Below are positions 44,161 through 56,422 of a stretch of 64,000 nt of DNA, in pieces. A program made the position numbers and the translations under genes. The DNA is from Camarhynchus parvulus (Eukaryota > Chordata > Aves > Passeriformes > Thraupidae): NCBI RefSeq assembly GCF_901933205.1, contig NC_044577.1:1922001-1986000 (forward strand), in the 5' to 3' direction. Position 1 is the first letter of the stretch; the number at the start of each line of letters is the position of its first letter. A model generated the notes under the pieces. The model had not been told where the DNA came from and made no database searches. It saw nothing but the letters and a program-made list of their open reading frames with translations.

Positions 44161-44982
44161 CTTTGAGTTTCATTGTTCCCTTCCAGGCCAAATGCTGGGA
44201 GTAATTAAAACTTGCTCCATTTGCAAATGGGAATATTTTGCATCTTTCAAACCAGCCTGGGACATTAACAGCATTTACTGGCAGGGGAGCCAAGCAGGAA
44301 ATGTAGGAAACTCCCCCCAAAACCAGATTTTCCAAGAGGATGCAAAGCTTTATGCTTCAAGCAGTCCCCCCAAAAAATTATGGAAGACTGCCATGGTGTA
44401 GTTTGGTTGGGAATGGAGGTTTCAGAAAGCTTTGTGACTGTGATGGAAAATGCTCCTAAACTTGATGCTGACAGATTCTGCCAGTGGGACTCGTGATCCT
44501 TGGCTCCAAGCGGGACTTGGAGCCATTTTGGAAGCAGGAAAACACTGGGAATTCTGTCACTGGCAGCAGTTTTCCAGCCACATCTGAAGCAGCGTTATGA
44601 AAGGGGTCTGCTCTGGGTTCCCACATCAAAATGGTCAGCCACAGACCCAGATGTGGGGAGTCTCATCCCAACTGCTGCCCAGCTCTCCAAAGGGTTGGAT
44701 TTGCAGCTCTATTTTCAGCTCACTTGTAATGGGAAAATGGATTTTATTTTGGATGATCCAAAATAAAATTTTCTCTATCCTGCAAACTGCGGATTCCCAG
44801 ATTTGTGTGTAGCACAGAGCAGGGGGTTGGAAACCTGATATTTTTTTCAAGTTTTATGTTCTTTCTGCATAATCCAACTGCTTCTGCTTTTGGCTGGGTC
44901 AAATTTCCCGCTAGGAAAATTAAAAAAGTGGGAAAATTTGCATGTTCTTTGAAAATACAAAGAAATTTGCTTATGAACAAAG
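44161..44982. other. unique non-coding sequence
   Basis: Contains GGATGATCCAAAATAAAATT near 44750, an isolated AATAAA with no gene upstream that I can see. Nothing else. Confidence 0.4.
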
Positions 44983-45122
44983 CCCTGGATCCCTGGAAGT
45001 GCTCAAAGCCAGGTTGGGCGGGGCTTGGAGCAACCTGGGATAGTGGAATGTGACCTTCCCATGGCAGGAGGTGGGATGAGAGGAGCTTTGGGATCCCTCC
45101 CAACCCAAAGGATTCCATGAGA
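44983..45122 (+). mobile_element. CR1 fragment, 3' end
   Basis: CCTGGATCCCTGGAAGTGCT, GGGCTTGGAGCAACCTGGGA, TTGGGATCCCTCCCAACCCA and an ATTCCATGA end. Confidence 0.9.
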
Positions 45123-45384
45123 GCTCAGCCTAAGAACCTTTTAGTCAAACCCTGGCCCTTATTTTCATTTTCAGCCAAATAAATTTCCCTCCGTTTCAAG
45201 AGTTACGGCCTGATCCAAGGAAAAGAAAATGCAATTCTTATGGAACTTCTTACCAACAGGTTGCCTTTGTCATTTACTGGGTGTTTTGCAGCATAAAACC
45301 CCCCAAACACTCGGGAAATGTTCCCTTTAATGCCCTTATGGAACCGTTCTCTTGCCCCTGCAAAAAGCCAGCAGGAAATCATTC

Positions 45385-45433
45385 ATGGAGTTGATGATCT
45401 TAGAGCTCTTTTCCAGCCCTAATGACTCTGTGT
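45385..45433 (+). mobile_element. CR1 3' tail, very short
   Basis: GAGTTGATGATCTTAGAGCT, CTTTTCCAGCCCTAATGACT and CTGTG fit the TTTTCCAACCTTAATGATTC terminus. Only about 50 bp, so the call is tentative. Confidence 0.55.
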
Positions 45434-45759
45434 TGTTCACTATTTCAACAGCATGCTCAGTATCAGTAGGTGCTGAGGAAATATGATGTTTTAGACTAGA
45501 ATTATTTGACTTGTAAAACTTTAAGGGAATGTTGAAAACCATTCTGGCGCTGGCTAGAGGAAAACGGAGGATTTGAGCTCCTAGTGGGATTTTTTTTCCC
45601 TGCTTGTTTCTAAAAATGGCAGCTTCCAATGCACATATTTGAGACTCCTTGCTATTTATCACGGCCTTATTGAGGGATCATTTTCAGGGACTTTGAAAAA
45701 GCAGGGTGGAAAGGGTTTAAATCACTAAAAACCTATTTAAATAATTTAAATCTACGTAA
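45434..45759. other. unique non-coding sequence
   Basis: Short AT-rich spacer between two CR1 pieces. Nothing seen. Confidence 0.4.
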
Positions 45760-46163
45760 ATCACAGAATTGTTTTGGTGGGAAAAGCCCTCTAAGACCAT
45801 CGAGTCCAAGAATTCCCCCAGCACTGCCACAGTGTCTTCTTAGCCATGTGGCTTTTAAATCCCTCTGGGAATGGGGACTCCACCACTGCCTGGGCAGCCC
45901 CTTATAAGGCCTGACAACCTTTTCCATGATGAAATTTTTCCCAGTCTCCAATCTAAACCTGTCCTGGCACAGCTTGAGGTTGTCCCCTCTCCTCCTGTCC
46001 CTGTCCCCCTGGCTGTCCCCTCCTGTCAGGAGCTGTGCAGAGCCACAAGGGCCCCCCTGAGCCTCCTTTGCTCCAGGCTGAGCCCCTTCCAGCTCCCTCA
46101 GCCTCTCCTGGGGCTCCATTCCCTGCCCTGGACATTCTCCAGCCCCTCAGTGCCATCATTGAA
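45760..46163 (-). mobile_element. CR1 fragment, long 3' region
   Basis: From tail inward the plus strand reads TCACAGAATTGTTTTGGTGG, CATCGAGTCCAAGAATTCCC, GGGGACTCCACCACTGCCTG, AATTTTTCCCAGTCTCCAAT, CAGCTTGAGGTTGTCCCCTC, GAGCTGTGCAGAGCCACAAG and CTCCCTCAGCCTCTCCTGGG. At about 400 bp it is the longest CR1 here. It pairs in opposite orientation with 4230-4552. Confidence 0.92.
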
Positions 46164-46759
46164 ACAAGAGGGACAGGGCTGGGCACAGGCTGTGGAAGGG
46201 ACTGGGTGTTATTTTGTAATATTTTCCACCAATTCCACAATTTTTTTTCCCCACTGTGTTCCAGCTGCCAGCCCTTGCTCTGCTCTCAGCTCAGCCTCTT
46301 TCCCATGTGAGTGTCTGCAGACACAGTTTGATCAGCTGTAACACCCCAAAAACTCCGTTTGTCCCAGAAAATGAAGCAATGGGAGCTCTGGAGTTCAGGA
46401 AGGAGGTGCACAAAGGCTGATGGTGAGTCTGGAATTAAGGGGAGGCACCTCCAAGCGTCTCCTTTCCACGGGAGCAGGGCAGGACAGACTTTGCTGGCCA
46501 GAGGACACAGCCAGCTCTGGATTTTGGGCACCAGGGAACAGCCTGGATGGTAAATTGTTGGTCTTGCCCCTCACCAGGATGTGTGCTCAGTGTGCAAGGT
46601 TAGAAAAGTGACATAAGGGAAAGAAACTTCACACAAATATTCTTTTTCACCATCACTTCACATCTGTCATTTTTTTTCCAGCCTGGAGAAGAGAAAGCTG
46701 TGGGGTTTTCCAATGAGGGAAAACCCCAAGGAACATGGAGAGAAGCTATTTACAGGGGA
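46164..46759. other. unique non-coding sequence
   Basis: Nothing recognisable. Confidence 0.4.
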
Positions 46760-46998
46760 TGGAGTGACAGGAAAAGGGACAATGGCTTCCCACTGGCACA
46801 GAGAAGGTTTGGGTGGGATACTGGGAAGAAATTCCTCCCTGTGAGGGTGGGGAAGCTGTGGCTGCCCCTGGATCCCTGGAAGTGTTCCAGGCCAGGTTGG
46901 ACGGGGCTTGGAGCAGCCTGGGATGGTGGAAAGTGTCCCTGCCCATGGCAGGGGGGGGATGGGATGAGTTTTGAGGTAATTTCCAGCTCTGATTCTGC
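46760..46998 (+). mobile_element. CR1 fragment, 3' region
   Basis: GGGACAATGGCTTCCCACTG, GAAATTCCTCCCTGTGAGGG, CCTGGATCCCTGGAAGTGTT, GACGGGGCTTGGAGCAGCCT and GTGTCCCTGCCCATGGCAGG. Part of the junction before CTGTGGCTGCCCC is deleted relative to other copies. Confidence 0.92.
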
Positions 46999-48627
46999 TT
47001 TCAGGACCTTTTCTGACAAACTCAGGGGGTTTTGGAGTTCCTCTCTGCTCTGCAGCAGCGCACAGGAAAGAGCATCCCTGCTCTGCGACAAATCAGCGCT
47101 GCCCAGGGGTCTGCAAGCTTCAGAAAAGAAAACACTGGGAGCTCTCCCTTGCCCAGGATGAATCTCTGTGTGTATTTACACACACACCTATAATGGATGT
47201 GTCTATACATCCTCAATATATCAGTGAAAGAAGCTTGTCTAGGACCACAGCATGCAGCCTCTCCCTGCCAACAGCTTTTCCCCCAGGCTGGGCTTCCACG
47301 TGGGGACCAGATGTGCCCATCCCAAAAGTTCTGCTCGCTTCTGTACACTCTCTTTTAGGGTTTTTTTTTCCCCCCCCCACCCCACTGAATTACAGCAGGA
47401 GCCACATGGGCCAACCCTGCAGCTGAGGCTGAGCAGGAACCAGGAGTGGCTGCTCACTCAGAATGCCATAAATAGCCAAAGAGCTGCTTCCAGCAGCAAA
47501 CAGGGATATGTGAATTAGGAATAAACTCTCCCACCAGTCTGTAGACATTCCAGTTGCTTGTTTTAATATCTTCATGCGGTTTTTTTCCCCTCCCCTCTCC
47601 TTCACTTTTCTTGGTGGGAGGTGACACAGAGAACAATGAGCAAGGGGCCCACTGTGGTTATCTGAAGCAGAATGAAAAACAAGAAAGGAAAAAAAAAAAA
47701 AAAAAGAGGCTGGGATTCTTCAAAAGGAGCCTAGGAGAATTAGAGACCTCAGGCATTTTGGGAACTGCATATTCAGTTCTTTGAGGGGACCCTGGAAGAA
47801 CCCATCCTCACGATGCTGGCAGAGGATTTGGGGATGCACTGCCAGCTTGGAGCCTTTGGATGAGCTTCCAAAGCTTCCCTGAGCTGTCTCAGCCAGCCTC
47901 CCCTTCCTCTTGACAGCAACCAAAGCTGTCCAGAAAGTGGAATTCCTGCCTCATGGAATGAAATGCCCTCATGGATTTTTCTTTGCTTTTGTTCCAGATG
48001 AGGGAGAAAGGTCCAAGTTTTTGTCCACTGAGTGGAAGCTTTTGTGAAAGGGAGTCAGTGACCTGATTGAAATGGAAAATTTAGTGTAAAAGCCAGGTAA
48101 AACTGATACAAATCACAGGCATCTAGAATGGAAGGAAAAGGTGGAATAACCAACGGGAAAAAGAAGAAACAAAGCTTTGGGTCTGAACTTAGAGATTTTG
48201 CTGTCCAACTCTTTCAAAATCACAGTTCTCCCACAAAGTCGAATTAATTGGCATGAATGGGAATTTCCTGTGGTTTGCCCCAAGCACAGCCTGCTCTCAC
48301 ACCTGTGCCCATCATTATAACACAGAGCTCATGTGGACATCCAAAATTTGGGCTCCAGCTCTGAGTCTGGCCCTGCTTTGAGCAGGAGGTGGGATTAGAG
48401 ACCACCTGATGTCCCTTTGGACTTTGGAGATGTCCACAGCCCATGGAAAAGAGTGATTTTGCTAAGAGATCAAGAGGGAGGAAGGAGGAGGGAGGAAAAA
48501 AGCAAAAGAAGAGAATAAAAACAGAGGTAGAGGAACATGTTTTGTCAAAGCCATGCCTAGAAGGGAAAAAAACCCTTTCCAGGCTGAAAATTTAAAATTC
48601 CTTCCATCTTTTCTTCCAAAATAGCCT
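46999..48627. other. unique sequence with homopolymer runs
   Basis: T/C run at 47362-47384 and an A run at 47689-47705. No gene. Confidence 0.4.
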
Positions 48628-48705
48628 CAAAGTGATGGTTTGGGTTTGAAGGAACGTTAAAGTCATCTAGTCCAACCTCAAATAATGTCCTCCAGCCACC
48701 CTGTG
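48628..48705 (-). mobile_element. CR1 3' tail, diverged
   Basis: GATGGTTTGGGTTTGAAGGA, ACGTTAAAGTCATCTAGTCC and AACCTCAAATAATGTCCTCC on the plus strand. Confidence 0.65.
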
Positions 48706-49096
48706 GGCCTCAGCTCAGCAGTGGAGAAAGGACTTTCCAGGTGTGGTGTTTTTGGGAAGGGGACACCCCTGACTGTGGGGTGCACCCATTAATGGGGAAG
48801 GCATAGGCTTGTTGAGCAATAGGCCATTAACTTTTCCCTCTTTGCTTCACAGAGAGGGGAGGAGAAGGCAGCCAGAATTCCCAACTCAGATGGAGGAGCC
48901 CATGCGTGGATCCAGAGGGAAGAGTAAGCTCAGCACCCCATGGCAGGGGGAGCTCTCAACAGTCTGAGAGGTTCAGTGAGGTGAGAGAAAGCATTTTGAT
49001 GATCCAGCACTGATTTTCCCTGGAAATCTTGGAGCTGCACAAAAATCTGATGGTGATTCTTGATGGTTGGTCTTCAGAGAACCCATAACGGAGAGC
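48706..49096. other. unique non-coding sequence
   Basis: Nothing recognisable. Confidence 0.4.
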
Positions 49097-49180
49097 TCTG
49101 GGTTGGAAGGGACCTTGGAGACCATCTCAATCCATGGGCAGGGACACCTTCCACTAAAACAGGTTGCTCCAAGAATATTG
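49097..49180 (-). mobile_element. CR1 3' end
   Basis: CTCTGGGTTGGAAGGGACCT, CCATGGGCAGGGACACCTTC and CACTAAAACAGGTTGCTCCA. A central deletion removes the usual CCAACCCCTGC segment. Confidence 0.85.
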
Positions 49181-49714
49181 TTGGTCTGAGAAGGAAATCA
49201 GAGCTTAAAGCCACCCAGCTTGAAGGGACAGCAGCGTGGCCTTGGTGCTGGTGTGGTGTGAGGTGGAGGCAGAGCTGCCTGCGAGCCTCGCGACGTTCGG
49301 GGCCGGGATTCCAGGAGTTCTCAGCACCAGCTCAGCCCAGCCTCATTCCAAGGCAGCAGGAAGGGCTGACAGGGAGCCAGCAGGCCTCTTGCAATGCCTT
49401 TGGCTCCCCTAATTACTTCTGGCTGCTGTGGAAGCCCCGAGGAGTTCAAAGGGATGAGGCCGGGTTTGCGCGGGGCTGTCTCTCCGCATCTCCCATCCCC
49501 GGCTTCCCAGCCCATGGTGGTCCAAAAGGGACTGCAGAAAACATTAAAATATATTACAAATGCACATTCCCACACAGACAAAGGCAAGGAAAATGGAGAG
49601 GAATCAAAGGGCTAAGTGAACAATGGAAATTCAGCTTTTTTTGTCTCTTTTTTTTTGGGCTGTAAATGGAAAAGCATGTGTGGGAGATGGAGCCGGCTTT
49701 TCCAAAAGGAGAAA
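49181..49714. other. unique sequence, locally CpG-rich
   Basis: CpG words are concentrated at 49268-49310 (GCCTCGCGACGTTCGGGGCC) and 49436-49490. Possibly a short unmethylated element; no gene start is seen next to it. Confidence 0.35.
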
Positions 49715-49945
49715 TGGCACTTCTCAGGGTGGGTTTAGATGGGATGTTTGGAAGAAATTCTTCCCTGAGAGGGGTTGAGGCCCTCATACAGGGTGCCCAG
49801 AGAAGCTGTGGCTGCCCCTGGATCCCTGGAAGTGTCCAAGGCCAGGCTGGATGGGGCTTGGAGCAGCCTGGGACAATGGAAGGTGTCCCTGCCCATGGAA
49901 TGGGATGAGCTTTAAGGTCCCTCCAACCCAAACCATTTTTGGATG
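49715..49945 (+). mobile_element. CR1 fragment, 3' region
   Basis: GAAATTCTTCCCTGAGAGGG, ACAGGGTGCCCAGAGAAGCT, GTGTCCAAGGCCAGGCTGGA, GGGGCTTGGAGCAGCCTGGG and TTTAAGGTCCCTCCAACCCA, ending in AAACCATTTTTGGA. A clean copy. Confidence 0.92.
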
Positions 49946-52900
49946 AAAGAGGAGAGATTCTGGTCCAGGCTAAGCAGGAAAAGCACATTTTGCTCTTGGT
50001 GGAGGTTTGATGGAGGTGCTTGTGCCAGGGAGAGCGATGGCAGCTCAGGTGGGATGAGGGAAGGTAGGCTGGGAATTGATGCTCTCCATAACCCAATGGA
50101 TGGGCAGCAAAACAGGGCTCTGAAACCAGAGCAATGAATGTTCCAGGGGCTTTTTTTCTCTACCCACCTTCCTGGGCCCTTTTGGGTTGGAAAAGTGAAA
50201 TAACCACAGGGCTTCTCCTGTCAAGGCTGTTGGGAATGCTCCTGCACGACTCCACATCCTAAAAGACGAGGAAAGATGGATTTTATCCCACTAGACATCA
50301 TCAACCCATGGCTCTTCTGGGCAGTGGGGAGCAAGGAGAGTGGGGGCTCTTTATCCATCAGGGGGTCATCCCATTTGTTCAGCTCTTGGGACACAGTGGT
50401 GGCCCTGAGCCCCAGAGGGTTTTCCATGCATGACACTTGAAAAACAAATCCCAGAGCTGGATTAACCCTGCCCAGCGTGGAGCTGCTTTATAAGGAATTG
50501 TACCATTACTCAGTGAGCTGGTGGGACAGCTCTGGGTGGAGCAGGCATGGCATCATCACACAAATTTAAGCGATTTTGGCAAAACTGTTCTGGCCTAAAG
50601 GAAGTTGGTTTTGTTCGCTGATTTTCTCCCATTTCAAACCCCCACAAAAAAATGGTGATTTGCAGCCAGCCAGGCAGCTCTGCCTGCGCTTGAGCAGGCT
50701 TTTAGTAAGCTTCAGAGGCTGGCAATTGGGGTGGTAAAGCCACTTTATGGGCTGTTATTCACAGGGCTCTGCTCAGAGGCAGCAAAACTCATTATGTGCA
50801 GGAACGCTCCCGTGCACCCACGCAGGGAACCTTTCATGCTCCCCCTTTTCCGGCTTCCCAGCGATAAAAACACGTTATTGGGGGGAAAAAACACCAAAAC
50901 AAAAGCCTCAGAGCGAGCTGCTGGTTCTCTCAGCCTTCAGGCTCCCGTGCTGGAGGTTTTATTTGGCTGCTGAGGTCCTGTGGATGGCTGCAGAACAGGC
51001 ACTCGGATTTTAGGAAGTCGGCCAGTGTGGTGCACTCTCTGTTTTTTATTTAGCTGTGCATTATATGTTCCCCTTTGCCCCAGGTTTTATTAAGGAGAAA
51101 TTAAAGGGAGCCTTGTTAAGCTGGGGACATGAAAGGAGAGCAGGCTGTCCTGCTGGGCCGGAGAAACAACCTCAGGATCAACTCCACAATTAGCCCAGTT
51201 CCTCTGGCCTGATATAATTATGGGCATCACAGCCTGCAAAGGGCATGGGAACAGCAGGAAACTCCTCTCAGAGAAAACTGGGGAGAAATAAAGGCTGAGA
51301 GGGACTTGGGAGTTCATCAGAGCTCCCAGCCGGAGGATGTCGGCGCACGCCGGGTTTGTTGGGTGGTGGAGATCCCTGCATGACCCCCGCTGATATCCCA
51401 ACATTTCCCTGTAAATCTGGGCACAGTTTGTACCGCTAGCAAGCAGAAACACCCAAGCCCACCAATGTCCCAGCCAGCTCTCGTGGCTGTGAGTGAAAAA
51501 CTCCAAGAAGTGAAGGCCCTGCGGAGGAGGCCTTGAGGACACAAAACACCAGAGGTTTTCCAAAGGTGCATGGAATGATGTCCTGAGTGTTGAGTTCATA
51601 TTTCCCACTGCCTTGGCTTCTCCAGCCTCTCCCACTGCTTTGACTGAACACCTGGTACCACAATTAGGACTTTATTAGGCCATGGTGATGTTTTGTCCCC
51701 ACGCCCAACCCAGTGCTGGAGTCTCTCAGTGGCAGGAAAAGGCCCAAATTAAGTCAGTATTAACTAATACTCAGAGCACCATCTGGTGGGCTGAGGGGCT
51801 GGGGAATGTGGCCATCAGATCCAGGGATGGGCTTCTGAAAGCATCTCAGAAATGCACCTGGGATGGGGCTACCAGGAGGTTGTGGGTCTGCCTTGCCACA
51901 GCCACCTCCTGACAGCCTCAAGGAGAAGGTGGAAATAATGGCCAAACATCCCCAAATCCTTCCTGCTTTTGGATGGATGGATGGATGGAGCTTGATGTGT
52001 TCCCTGAAGTGTGGAAAAAACCTCTGAGTGGGGTGATTAAACTCCTACCATAAATATCCATCTGTTCTTTCTTCTTTGGACTGCATCATCCTTGTGGGGC
52101 TCTTCCAGCTGTGATTCTTTGGAAGTGGATAAAATCTTAAAATCAGCTTTGGTGTGGCCATGGGTTCCATGGACCTGTGAGTGTATATTTAGATATATTT
52201 CTCTCATATATATATGTATATAAATACTTATCCATTTTCAGCTGGCTGATACTCAATGTTCCCATCTGCAGCCTTCATTCTGTGAGAGAGGGATTTAGCA
52301 GTGTCCGTGTTCCTTGGGCCATCCACACTATTCCTGCCCCTCATGGATTTATCCAGAGCCCTGTGAGATCCCATTAACCCTCCCAGAGACCCTCCATGTG
52401 CTGTGCTCACAGAACCCAGGGATGGTGACCTCCAAAGCAGCAGATGAATCACGTGAAAATTACGCAGCATTTTTAAAACCCCAATCTCTTCCTTGACCTT
52501 TCAGCACAGCCCCAGAGCTCCGTGTGTGCTTTGGGGTTGGGAACATCCTCCCAGGATGTCACTTGGCTTTTTCCAGGCAGCTGACCCTCCTTTTATCTGC
52601 AGGAAAACAGGTCAAAGGTGCTCCTTAGAACTGGAACTCCTTCCCCTGTCCTGTTTGCTGCTGGCCATGGCTCTGTCCCTCCTTTAAGTCCACAACAGGG
52701 ATAAACTCTCCCAGGAGTTTTTTTATGCTGTTATCATATAAATTTTGATCTATCAAAGCATTTTCTATACATGAGCTGTCAGGGAATGTGGTTTTTTTGT
52801 TGTTTTTCTATGTCCTTGAGGACAAAGATGTTTTGCTGTGGTTCTGCTGTGCACCTGCAGGAGGTGAAGGAGATGCTGGCAGAGGTCTGACTGGAGATAG

Positions 52901-53544
52901 AAGTGGGATATAAGTGATCATAACCCCCAAATTTGCTATATCTCGACTGCCTGGCATTGCTGAGTGTGTGCTGTGGCTGTTTGGGGCTCTGCAGAACAAG
53001 CTGGGTGATGTTCCATAAAAAGCTTACAGGGAATTTTATTGCCATTCCTTGTTGTGAGCATATCAGATGTTGCGAGGCCATCAGATATCTCACAGAGCCA
53101 TGAATTAAATAATCCATGTGAATTATTGAATAACAGGGCCAGCTGATGGTAATTTTATCAGAGCTGGGTTTTGATGCAATCAGCTCAGATGGAGCAGAAA
53201 GAGAAAAACGAGTGCCAGGGGAATTTGCAGCCCTGCCTCTCCGGGATGCTTTTCCCTGGCTTGTTCCCAGGGCTCTCTGCTCCATCCTGCACTTGTGTCC
53301 TCCCTCTGCACCCTCCCCTCGAGGCTCAGGCACTTGTGGGACCAGTTCCCACGTCCCCTCAGAAGGAAGAATCCCAGAAAACAGCACATGGCATTTTTCT
53401 CATCGTTTTCATAGCGTGGCAGGTGGAAACGTGCAGGAAGAAAATGCAGCCGGGTGCACCCAGTGTCAAAGGTGCTGCTCATGGAAGCTGCTCCTGAGCA
53501 AACAGCAAACAAGCCCCACCCCAAAAACACTTTTCACATCCTTG
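49946..53544. other. long unique non-coding stretch
   Basis: A GGAT run of about five units at 51970-51988 and TATATA sequence near 52205-52222 are the only simple repeats. Otherwise no element or exon is recognised. Confidence 0.4.
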
Positions 53545-53610
53545 ACAGTGTTATCCAAATTCTCCTGGGGCTCTGGCAGCCTGGGGCTGTGCCCATTCCC
53601 TGGGAGATTT
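53545..53610 (-). mobile_element. CR1 fragment, divergent subfamily
   Basis: GGGGCTCTGGCAGCCTGGGG, CTGTGCCCATTCCCTGGGAG on the plus strand; same subfamily as 21338-21625 (shared GGCTCTGGCAGCCTGGGGCT). Only about 65 bp remain. Confidence 0.7.
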
Positions 53611-54217
53611 GTGGGAAAGGGATGCTTTGATTAAAATTGCTGGGTATCAATGCCAGCCTGGTGCAGCTGAAGCAGGCTTTGAGTTCTGCTGGCTGTCCAG
53701 TGATGCTTCTGCAGCAGCTCCTCCCAACCCTCCCAAAAGAGCCAGCACCCCTGTGCTGCAATTTAAGCCAAAGAAAAATGCTAAAAATCCCTCATGCAGA
53801 TGAGTTTTTCCCCTGTGATGTCTCCCTCCCCCCTTCCCATGGGCTCTGAATTGCAGCACCTGCTTGCTTCAGCTGCTCTGATTAAAAGTGGAGAAGAAAA
53901 TGATCAGTGAGGCTTGCTTTCTTCTCCCCAAACAATGCCCCCAAACCTCCCCAAACTGGCATGTCCTGTACAAAAAAAAAAAACACAAAAAAAAAAAAAC
54001 CACTCTGCATTAATAAGCCAGCTTTTGGACCCTCAGGAGTGTCTTTTGTGTGGGGTTCTGCCTGCATTCTAATAAGCCTGGCTTTTACAAAGACACCCCC
54101 CCCAAAAAAAAAAGAGAGAAACACACACATGCACAAAGACAAATTTCATTAGGCTCTAATCTCCTCTCTGCCAAACACACCCCTGCAGATCTCTAAACCC
54201 ATTCAGCCCAGCAAAGC
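53611..54217. other. unique sequence with A runs
   Basis: A-rich runs at 53971-53999 and 54100-54115. Nothing else. Confidence 0.45.
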
Positions 54218-54281
54218 TCTTTTTATTTTATTTTATTTTATTTTATTTTATTTTATTTTATTTTATTTTATTTTATTTTAT
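54218..54281. repeat. TTTTA pentanucleotide microsatellite
   Basis: About 12 near-perfect TTTTA units. Confidence 0.95.
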
Positions 54282-56422
54282 GTATAATCTTGTTGTTGTT
54301 TTGTTCCCCACCGAAATAAAACTTGGTCCCAGCACGGATAACATCTCTTTCTTTCTTTCTTTCTCAGAGGTGTGAAGTTGTTAATGAGCTGCCTCACGTG
54401 CTGGAAACCCCAGCAAATCCTTTGATTAAAACCAGTCCGAGGGGCAGAGGCTGGATTATTTGTGCTTTTGATGCCTTTGAGGGATGGAGGCGGCTGTGGC
54501 TGGGGAGAGGGGAGGATGGCAAGGATGAGGAGGATGAGGAAGGTGAGGAAGATGAGGAAGATGAGGGATGGCTCTGGCTGGGGGCAGCAGGTTTGCTTGG
54601 CTTGGCAGGGCAGCAGAAAGGAACGTCAGGGGAAAAGGGAGGGGGTTGTGAAATGCCATCAGCACTCGGTGTTGTATAAACAGAGACGCTGGCAGGAGGA
54701 TTTGCTGTGAAATCCAGCGTTTTTTGGAGGAGGGGAGCTTGGAGTGGGAGATCTTAGGTCAGCATGACGCTGCTGACACGCCAATAGTCACAGCAAGGAG
54801 TTTGGGAGGGCTTGGCTGGTCCTTGCCCTCTGCTCTGCATCGCTTCACACAGCTCTTCAGCTCTGCTTTATTCTCCCTCAGCTCACTGGGAACACCCACC
54901 CAGAGCCAGGGTCAGCACACCTGACACTGCCGAGGCGCAGAACTGGGGCAAAACCAGCAGGAAAAGCAGAAATGGCAGCAAAAGGAGCAAACCCCTCCCC
55001 AGGGGTGAACACCTATCGTGGCACTGCTGGAGGAGCTCACACTTTTGGCTGGGAGCCCCCTGGAGCATTCCTGGCACAGCTGCTTTAGATCCAGGCATTT
55101 TGGGTGGCTCCTCTGCTCCCGGGGCTCGGGGTGGGGTGGCAAGGCAGACTCTGGGTGCATTTTGGGCATTTTGGCTGGGTGGGAGATGCTGTGCCTTTGG
55201 GAGGAGTGAAGGAAATGCCAGCCTGGCACCCCAAGGCCGTGCTCAGGGCCTGAGGCAGGGGAAGGCAGTAAACATCTGTCCATCTGTCCCATGCTGGGAT
55301 GAAAACCAGCCCTGTTTGCTCTCTCTTTTGGCTGCTGAGCCTCAAACACTCTCAGCGAGCTGCTGGGCCTCAGAGGAGCCTGGAAGGTGCCAGCAGCTGC
55401 CTGCACTCGCCTGTTCCCCCTCCCTGCTGCACATCAGGCTGACAAAAGCAGAGCAGGCTGAGCTGGCAGGCTCATCTGGCACTTGGATCGCAGCTCCAGG
55501 GTCCCTTTGGCTCCAGCCCTGGTGGCTCAGCTCCATGCGGATGCATGGCACGGAAAGGATGGCACGTCAGCCCTCTCTGGAGCCCAAAAAGCAGCTCCCA
55601 GCCTGGAAACAGCTGCAGCACGCCCAGGAGGGGCTGGTGTCTGTGGCTCCAAGGGTTTGGTGGAAAATGGTTTTTACACCCTGCAAAAATGGTGGTGGTG
55701 ACATTTGTCACCCCTTAAAACTGAGCCAGAGGTGGCTGCTGATCACTCCCTGCTCGGATGGACTCCTTCTCCTGATCAGAAGGGCAGAAAAGGCACCTGG
55801 CTTTTTGCAGGGCTTGGGAAAACAGCCCTGATGGATTTCCTTTTTGCAGGGAAAATTACCCTGGTGGATTCAACTGCTGGAAAGGAAAGGAGCCCCCTGT
55901 GTGAGGGAGCAGGGTGGCCAAGCTCCCAGCACCTCACCAGGCACTCTGCACTGCCTCCAGCCCTGGTGGAAAGGTGCAGCCAGGCTCTAGCCCACCCTGA
56001 ATTCCTTCTGGCACTGGATTGTTTCCATAAAAAAAAAAAAAAAAATTGCAAAAGCCAGCCAGGACTGTGAGACTTTTCCCCTGTCCTTGGGGAAAAGGTT
56101 TGAAGCAGAAATCTGAGGTTCTGTTATTGCCTCCCAAATTCTCCTGGGCATTTGGCACAAGGGAAACGCTATTGTAGCTCCTCTTCCCAGAGGAAACTTT
56201 TGGGCTGCCTACACAGAGAAAAATTGGGGGAAAAGTCTGATAACTTCAAGTATTTTAGAGTGGGAACGTTTGGAGGGAGGAGCTTCATGGGCACAGCAAA
56301 TATTTGGTTGCCTCAGAGATTTCCTGCACGTCATTTGTCTTCTGATTAAATACTCTGGCTTCGTTCTGGAGCCACTTCTCCCTTCTGGGTCAGAAAGATG
56401 GAAAACCTGCCATGTCCTCCAA
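54282..56422. other. GC-rich unique stretch
   Basis: A TTTC run (54347-54364) and a purine-rich GATGAG-type block (54520-54572) that reads as acidic repeats in one frame. Open frames of up to 339 codons at 54.8-55.8 kb overlap frames on the other strand and contain no domain I recognise. Stop-poor GC-rich sequence explains them. Confidence 0.4.
54520..54572. repeat. GATGAGGAR purine-rich repeat
   Basis: Imperfect GATGAGGA/GGTGAGGA units, all purine except T. Confidence 0.8.

Noticed and set aside
54812..55831. 339-codon plus-strand open frame
   Set aside because: Stop-poor GC-rich DNA. Frames on the opposite strand are also long, no domain or splice context is recognisable, and no similarity is apparent from the translation.
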